Made by a program: the position numbers and the translations under genes | Notes under the pieces: model-generated | Database searches by the model: none | What the model saw: only the letters and a program-made list of their open reading frames with translations | Told to the model about the DNA's origin: nothing | Assembly: GCA_950295325.1 (NCBI GenBank) | Contig: OX485804.1 | Location: 41,652,429-41,716,428, forward strand | Direction of reading: 5' to 3' | Length of the DNA: 64,000 bases | Source of the DNA: Polytrichum commune | Lineage: Eukaryota; Streptophyta; Polytrichopsida; Polytrichales; Polytrichaceae | In this document: piece after piece, positions 58,878 through 64,000 of the stretch | Position numbering within the stretch: position 1 is the stretch's first letter | Layout of the letters: each line of letters begins with the position of its first letter

Positions 58878-60350
58878 TGAACCTAACTTAAATCCACAAT
58901 CGCTCCTCAGCCTGATACTTGAATCAGATGCACTCACATTGCTCCCAGTAGCTACTCTAGAGCTTTCCACGGTATTGTCCTCAGTATACACGCGCCAGAA
59001 ACGTATTTATCCGAGGCATAGAATTACCTCCCTTCCCAGGGCTGTGATACAATCAATCACAAGGTTTCTCTAATCTGGTCTATTTTATGCCAGCATTCCA
59101 CATCAACGTAGACGCGAATAATTCCGTTTCTAAACGCTTCCTGCACGTAAATCCCTAACTGATATTGTACATTGGCACCCTCGTCGTAAGTTGTAGAAGC
59201 TGCTGACAGCTGAACTGAGTGTAAGCCTCGTCATGCTGCAAGGTAGTCATATCATTATTCTTCGTGTAAAAACCTAATATACTAAACAGCTCCTTGAATA
59301 ACCCCTCCGACTGCGGGCATTGTTTCCCATATCTGTAAAGAAAAAGAAGAAGGAACTAGGCTCCGTATTGACGAAACACGCTTCCAACCTTCATCCTCTC
59401 TTTCTTTGACGTCTCAACTTGGTGGAGCTGCCACAATGGGGGGGAAAAAACAGGAAAAAGGAAACAGAGGGTCAAGAAGGACACGTAGGACAGAACAGGA
59501 CATAACAAAGATGTACAAGTAGCGCACAACAATCATATTGCGAAAAAATGAAACTCCGTGCAAACTCCATAGCCTTTATCTCGCACCCACACTTATGATG
59601 ACAATCTTAATGAGCAAGAAAAGAGAAACATCGATTGAAGGGAAGATAAACAAAAATACACAGGGGAAACAAAAGGAGCAAGACCAGCAGTGGATCGACA
59701 CCTCACCGCACTACAGATTAACACTTCGCCAAACCAACTCCCGGAAACAAAAAACAACCAAACGATGATACTTAAACAGTGACAAAAACAAGACGGCAAA
59801 CACAGGACATTGCGGGATATGATTGCACAATCGAAGTGGACACGTGCTCCGGGAGCTTCCTACCAATTCCAGAAACTTCCAGAACAAGAATAAATTCAAA
59901 ACTTACACAAAACCGCAACCTACAAGTTTCGGAGGCGTGAATGAGGCGCAAAATCCTACGCACAAAAACTTGCACGAAGAGATCGAAACGAAAATTTGCT
60001 TCTGCAGGCTGTCGCTTCCTTCGGTGTCTTCTCCGTCCTTTCTCTCCTCTCTCTCTCTCCCCCTTCATCCATTACTAAACTCTCATGTCCCACATCCATC
60101 CATGCATCCTACATCCATCCACCCCCATGCATGGATGATAGAGGCATATATCATGTATGCATGATCACGTCTTGCAATCAAACACCACGATGTCCTTTTC
60201 TTGTGCTCTTTCATAGCCTCGTCTGATGTTGTGCAACTTGGATGAGTTCGGTGGGTAGTTGGTGAATAATATACGTATTTTTCCAAAGAAATTGAAATAG
60301 AGGATGAATTACAAGGAAATTCTCGAGGTTCTTGCAAAGTTTGTCTCAAC
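58878..60350 (-). promoter_or_regulatory. 5' flank of the antiporter gene, GA-rich leader candidate
   Basis: Read on the minus strand, 60070-59990 is GA-rich (GAGAGAGAGAGGAGAGAAAG), a common feature of plant leaders and core promoters. It is followed near 59905 by TTTGT|GTAAGTTTT, a good donor site. A 5' UTR intron ending shortly before the first coding exon is plausible; the acceptor is not settled. A G-box core CACGTG lies at about 59840. No protein-coding frame is supported. Confidence 0.35.
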
Positions 60351-62169
60351 ATGTGTTAGGGCTTATAAATAAACATATGATCAAGGCGTTTTAAGTTCTT
60401 TTCATTCAAATATTTTTAAGAGTTTGATCCCCATACAATAATATGTTGTTACGCATGTGACGTAAGTGAGTTTTATCATTTTTCTTTTATTTTGAGAACA
60501 TGTGGATTGAGCTTGAAGTTTTTGGGGATTTGTGAAGTAACAGGTGGGCCTAACATGTCTCTATTTGATGTATTTGTTGGAACCTAAAAATTTCCAACTA
60601 CCTAACACACCAAAAACAAGATGCGCCTCCAAACATCATATGGTTGGTATTCCACACTTTTCAAGGATAGCTTATAACATGTAAGTCTATTATGTGTGTG
60701 TACTTTCCTTGCATGTTCCCACCGCATGGACCTACATCTAATCAACTATCTTTCCATCCCTTCGCCACATGGAACAACAAAGACAAATCTAAATGTAGGC
60801 ATCATTTTTCATCCATGTAGAGTGGATGATATTATATGCTTTCCCAACCGGATTGTGTAAGTACAAGGTACTCTCTACCCTCTTTGAATGTTATTTATAT
60901 GAGTGTTCTTTTTCCACAAGTGTTGCATTTTGCATGCACCCTTGAAATATACAACAGTAATGTGTTATGTGGTACTTTGTAATAAAATAAAATAAAATAA
61001 TCCCCTCTTTGTTAATCTACATCGCACAATTGCACCAAAATCCACGAAATATGTATATGAATGTTGTGAATTTATCATCAATGTTAGAGGGAGCAAAGTG
61101 AGCCAATGCTACATTGCGTTGAGCATTGGGTAAATGCGGAGAGTGCTGGAGAGTGAGCCTTACCAATTTGATTATCCAAGCTAACACACATGTAAACCTT
61201 TCATTAGGGTGGTGACAACAATTTCTATTGTTGAGTCTCATATTTCTTTTGAAAACTTAAGGATGTGTGTATTGAGTCATCGGTATGTCTATCAATGTCT
61301 ATTTCTTACATTAGATTCTCTTCTTTCGACTTTCGTTCTTGCGATTTCACAAGTGTCAAGTTCACATTCACTTGGTTTGTTGTATAATCCAGTCAAATAT
61401 CGCAAGTGCAAGTTACCACTAGTATCTACTGTATGCCTCGATTTTGCTATAAAATCAAATACATCAAAGGAACCCATCATTATTTCATGTATTCAAGAGT
61501 CTCATACAAAAAGAATAGATTCTTATTTCAGTCACTAAACAAGTCTAAAACTATCTTTGCTATTAACATATGTCATGATAATTTTGTAAGTGCTACTAAT
61601 GACTCTATTTCTACCACATAAAATGTTACATTTTTAAGTGATGTTTCTCAGTTGCCCACCTTCTCTAACTGTTAGAATGTTAGAATTCCATGATTGTCAC
61701 AAGTTATATACTCTAGAGAGGTGACACTTATAGAGAGTATACTAATTATTTCATCCGGAGCAAATTATAGTAGCATGCATGAGTAGTCTAGAACATAAGA
61801 AAATGTTACTCAATGTTTGGCCACTTTCCTTTGGGAACTTTCCAAGTGTCAAAAAAATTGGTGGGTTCAACTAATCGTCTCATAGATGTAAGTGACTCAA
61901 TTGGGTCATTCATTTGAATGAAATCGGCATTTGCTTGTTGAGTTCACCATAAGATTGGCATTTTTGGATTTGATATCATCTCGGATTGTTAAGTGATGAC
62001 TTCATCCACACAACATCACGTACATATCTTCCTTGTTGAGTAGCATCAACACAAGGACACATTATTATTATTATTATTTTATACCATTTGCGTATCTATG
62101 ATGAGGGTGTCCTATTTTTTAAACTAATAGGATATGAGTACTATGTAGTAATATTTGTTTTCACAATGA
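60351..62169. other. Intergenic stretch, no gene seen
   Basis: Only short frames without motifs. Contains (AATAA)n near 60978-61000 and (TTA)n near 62062-62078. Confidence 0.45.
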
Positions 62170-62335
62170 AATTTGGGTCTGTATGCCTTTTTGTTTTGGA
62201 ACACATGACGTGTGTGATCACTTGGCTAGTTTTTTCCATCAAGTAGAAAGAAAATTTCACGGTTGGGAATCGAACCGCCAACCACTTCATTTAGTTTGGG
62301 GTGCCTTTGCACTATCATCCAGTAGTTTAGGGTCA
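62170..62335 (-). mobile_element. Possible tRNA-derived SINE
   Basis: The minus strand carries a perfect B box, GGTTCGATTCC (62266-62276), and 27 nt upstream an A box, TAGTGCAAAGG (62304-62314), matching TRGYNNARNNG. Sequence between and around them does not fold as a tRNA, so a SINE head is more likely than a tRNA gene. The 3' end is not defined. Confidence 0.4.
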
Positions 62336-62339
62336 TTTC

Positions 62340-62590
62340 AAACCCAATTGGGTTTGTATACCATGCAATAACTTTCATACGTAGGCAAATTCACCATGAT
62401 ACCAATATGGTTCAAAATGGTATTGACCCAACTAATAACTTGGGTATACAAAGATTCTCTCACCTTCAAATACCCACCAAATATCAATCTTTTGATTGGT
62501 TCAAATCTCACATGTAGGTTCTTTGCTATCAGTATTGATGTTGATTATTGATACACAAGCATTCTCCTCTACCGGTCCAACATTGGACTC
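62340..62590 (-). repeat. Repeat family S, copy 3 (inverted)
   Basis: Its complement contains CAATACCATTTTGAACCATA, TGGTATCATGG, AAGATTGATATTTGGTGGG and GAGAGAATCTTTGTATACCC, matching S copies at 21870 and 42890. Confidence 0.5.
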
Positions 62591-62879
62591 CACCTCACAT
62601 TTGGTAGAGCTTGGCACAATGTGATTTTTCATGTACACGAGGTCATAATTCTACCTCTAGTAATCACATTTGTATTTTTAATCCAAAACAACATTTTGTG
62701 GCCAAAACACACACACACACACACATGGCTAAGGCACACTTGAAAGAGGTCTTAGTAGTGGTCCTCCATTTGAGAGTCGGAGATAGTTTCAAGCTTCTCA
62801 TCAATTGGCATGTTGAAACAAACTAGGAGGAATTAAGCAATGTTGGATTGGTATTGTCTTTTTTTTATATTGTTCCTAT

Positions 62880-63005
62880 ACAATCCTACCTCTTTAATAC
62901 GATACATTTGGGAAACAAGAAAACCGTCCTATTATTGAGGTGCCACAAATTCAATAATATGACAAATTGGACCTCTTTGTCATAATGATGAGGTATTTTA
63001 TGAAA
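62880..63005 (+). mobile_element. End fragment of a pogo/mariner-like element
   Basis: CCTCTTTAATACGATACATT followed by TTGGGAAACAAG, TATTATTGAGGTG and AATATGACAAATTGG repeats the arrangement at 43624-43730. No matching opposite end was found. Confidence 0.45.
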
Positions 63006-63169
63006 CCACGCATTAGATATTTAGCCACATATATAAAATAAATAATATTTTTTCAAATGACTTTACAAATATGCTAATTCTCTCATGAAATCTATGTGGA
63101 CGTGAAGGAGGAATCAATAGTCCATTGATGTGGCCAATTCACATCAAAACCACCGAGGTACAAATTGTA

Positions 63170-63640
63170 CATCACCCGTTATTGTCATACCTCTGTCAAA
63201 ACAACTCAAAATTGAGCAAAACTACCATCATACAATGCATTATTTCAATAGCTTTCCAACAATATGCCAATTAGAATGATTGGATCAAAATTGGCCTGAC
63301 AATGTGCAAAAGTAGATTGTTGTCTTGAAATCAACTTCTAAATTGAACCAACCTTCAAACAATCCTACTTCTGCCAATATGACTCAAAATTGAGCAAAAT
63401 CACCACCAAAAGAAGCGCAAATTCAATAGTTTTCCAACAATGTGTAATTCATAATGATTGAATCATAACCAACTTCAAAATGTGCAAAAGTGCATCGTTG
63501 TTTTGAAATCAACTTCAAAAACTCAACCAACCTTCTAATGGTCATCACTCTACCAATACAACTCAAAAAGAGCAAAACCGCCACCAAAAGAAGCGCGATT
63601 TCAATAGCTTTCCAACAATATGCAAATCAAGCAGTTGATA
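63170..63640 (+). repeat. Tandem array, period about 178 bp
   Basis: The landmark CTCAAAATTGAGCAAAA occurs at 63205 and 63383, and a variant at 63562: spacings of 178 and 179 bp. Other shared blocks are TTTCCAACAATATGC, GATTG.ATCA, AATGTGCAAAAGT and TTGAAATCAACTTC. About two and a half units. No coding sequence. Confidence 0.8.
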
Positions 63641-64000
63641 AATATTTAGTTAAAAATGCTCAAATTTTGATTTTGCACCTTGGTTTAGGGTTCAGGTAAA
63701 AAAAATTGTTGCGAAAGAGATAGAAGCTAATGACTCTCTTGATTAGGTCTTGAGATAGAGAACAAACTTCCCTTACTTCCCATGTTGTAGCATCATTTTA
63801 CATCAAAAAAAATTTATCCACATTTCATATGCAAAAGTCACATAAATTACGTATTAAGTATGCACTTATACATGTGTGGGACCCACTATGTATGCATTTA
63901 TTACCTTTATATTATGACATTTCAAGGGTCCAAGAGTGTTGTATTAACAATGTCACAATTGTCTTATAGAGGTGGATTTGAACTAGAAAGGTTGGTCTAC
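63641..64000. other. Window edge, no gene seen
   Basis: AT-rich, no open frame or repeat recognised. Confidence 0.4.

Noticed and set aside
58878..58991. An N-terminal extension of the antiporter frame by 38 codons (MYTEDN...)
   Set aside because: It begins with GTG, not ATG, and has an upstream stop. The first real ATG at 58877 gives a normal KEA leader.
62266..62314. A tRNA gene
   Set aside because: A and B boxes are present, but no acceptor, anticodon or D-stem pairing can be drawn, so a SINE head is more likely.
63170..63640. CRISPR-like array
   Set aside because: The repeats are long (about 178 bp), diverged and have no spacer structure; this is plant nuclear DNA.

Overview
This window is nuclear DNA from a land plant. 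The genes have many GT-AG introns, and the recognisable products are plant families: secreted GDSL esterase/lipases, a plastid-type small protein and a KEA-type cation/proton antiporter. Long AT-rich intergenic stretches are full of plant-type transposons (Ty1/copia, Tc1/mariner, and hAT-like, Harbinger-like and CACTA-like miniature elements). I cannot name the species. There is no operon structure, CRISPR array or prokaryotic content.

Layout. 1-8.2 kb: gene-free sequence, then a decayed minus-strand Ty1/copia element (3530-8197) carrying nested insertions. 8.85-33.6 kb: three complete GDSL esterase/lipase genes in tandem, all on the minus strand (8851-16309, 20944-26291, 30327-33580). Each has five exons with the same intron phases, so they arose by gene duplication. 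Their introns and spacers hold several miniature-transposon families, labelled here R, S, T, U, V and X. 33.6-48 kb: no intact host gene. It holds miniature elements, a pogo-like remnant and a broken Tc1/mariner (IS630-type) transposase that another miniature element has split. 48.0-49.4 kb: a two-exon plus-strand gene for a small protein that looks plastid-targeted. 50.9-58.9 kb: a 19-exon minus-strand gene for a KEA4/5/6-type antiporter. 58.9-64 kb: the antiporter's 5' flank, a SINE-like Pol III promoter, and a tandem array with a period of about 178 bp.

All exon boundaries were reconstructed by hand from reading-frame continuity, GT-AG sites and comparison among the paralogues. Every phase closes: the products are 375, 381 and 371 aa for the GDSL genes, 188 aa for the plastid-type protein and 611 aa for the antiporter.

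The genes do not form one pathway. The GDSL trio is a local cluster of secreted hydrolases, and the other two genes act in plastids (inferred) and endomembranes (known for the family). I found no undescribed multi-gene system. The strongest unusual signals are transposon archaeology (three-level nesting, a miniature element inserted into its own family, a miniature element splitting a transposase), an 80-bp duplication that creates a decoy splice acceptor in the second GDSL gene, an intron built of tandem copies of its own 3' end, and a near-perfect 112-bp hairpin.
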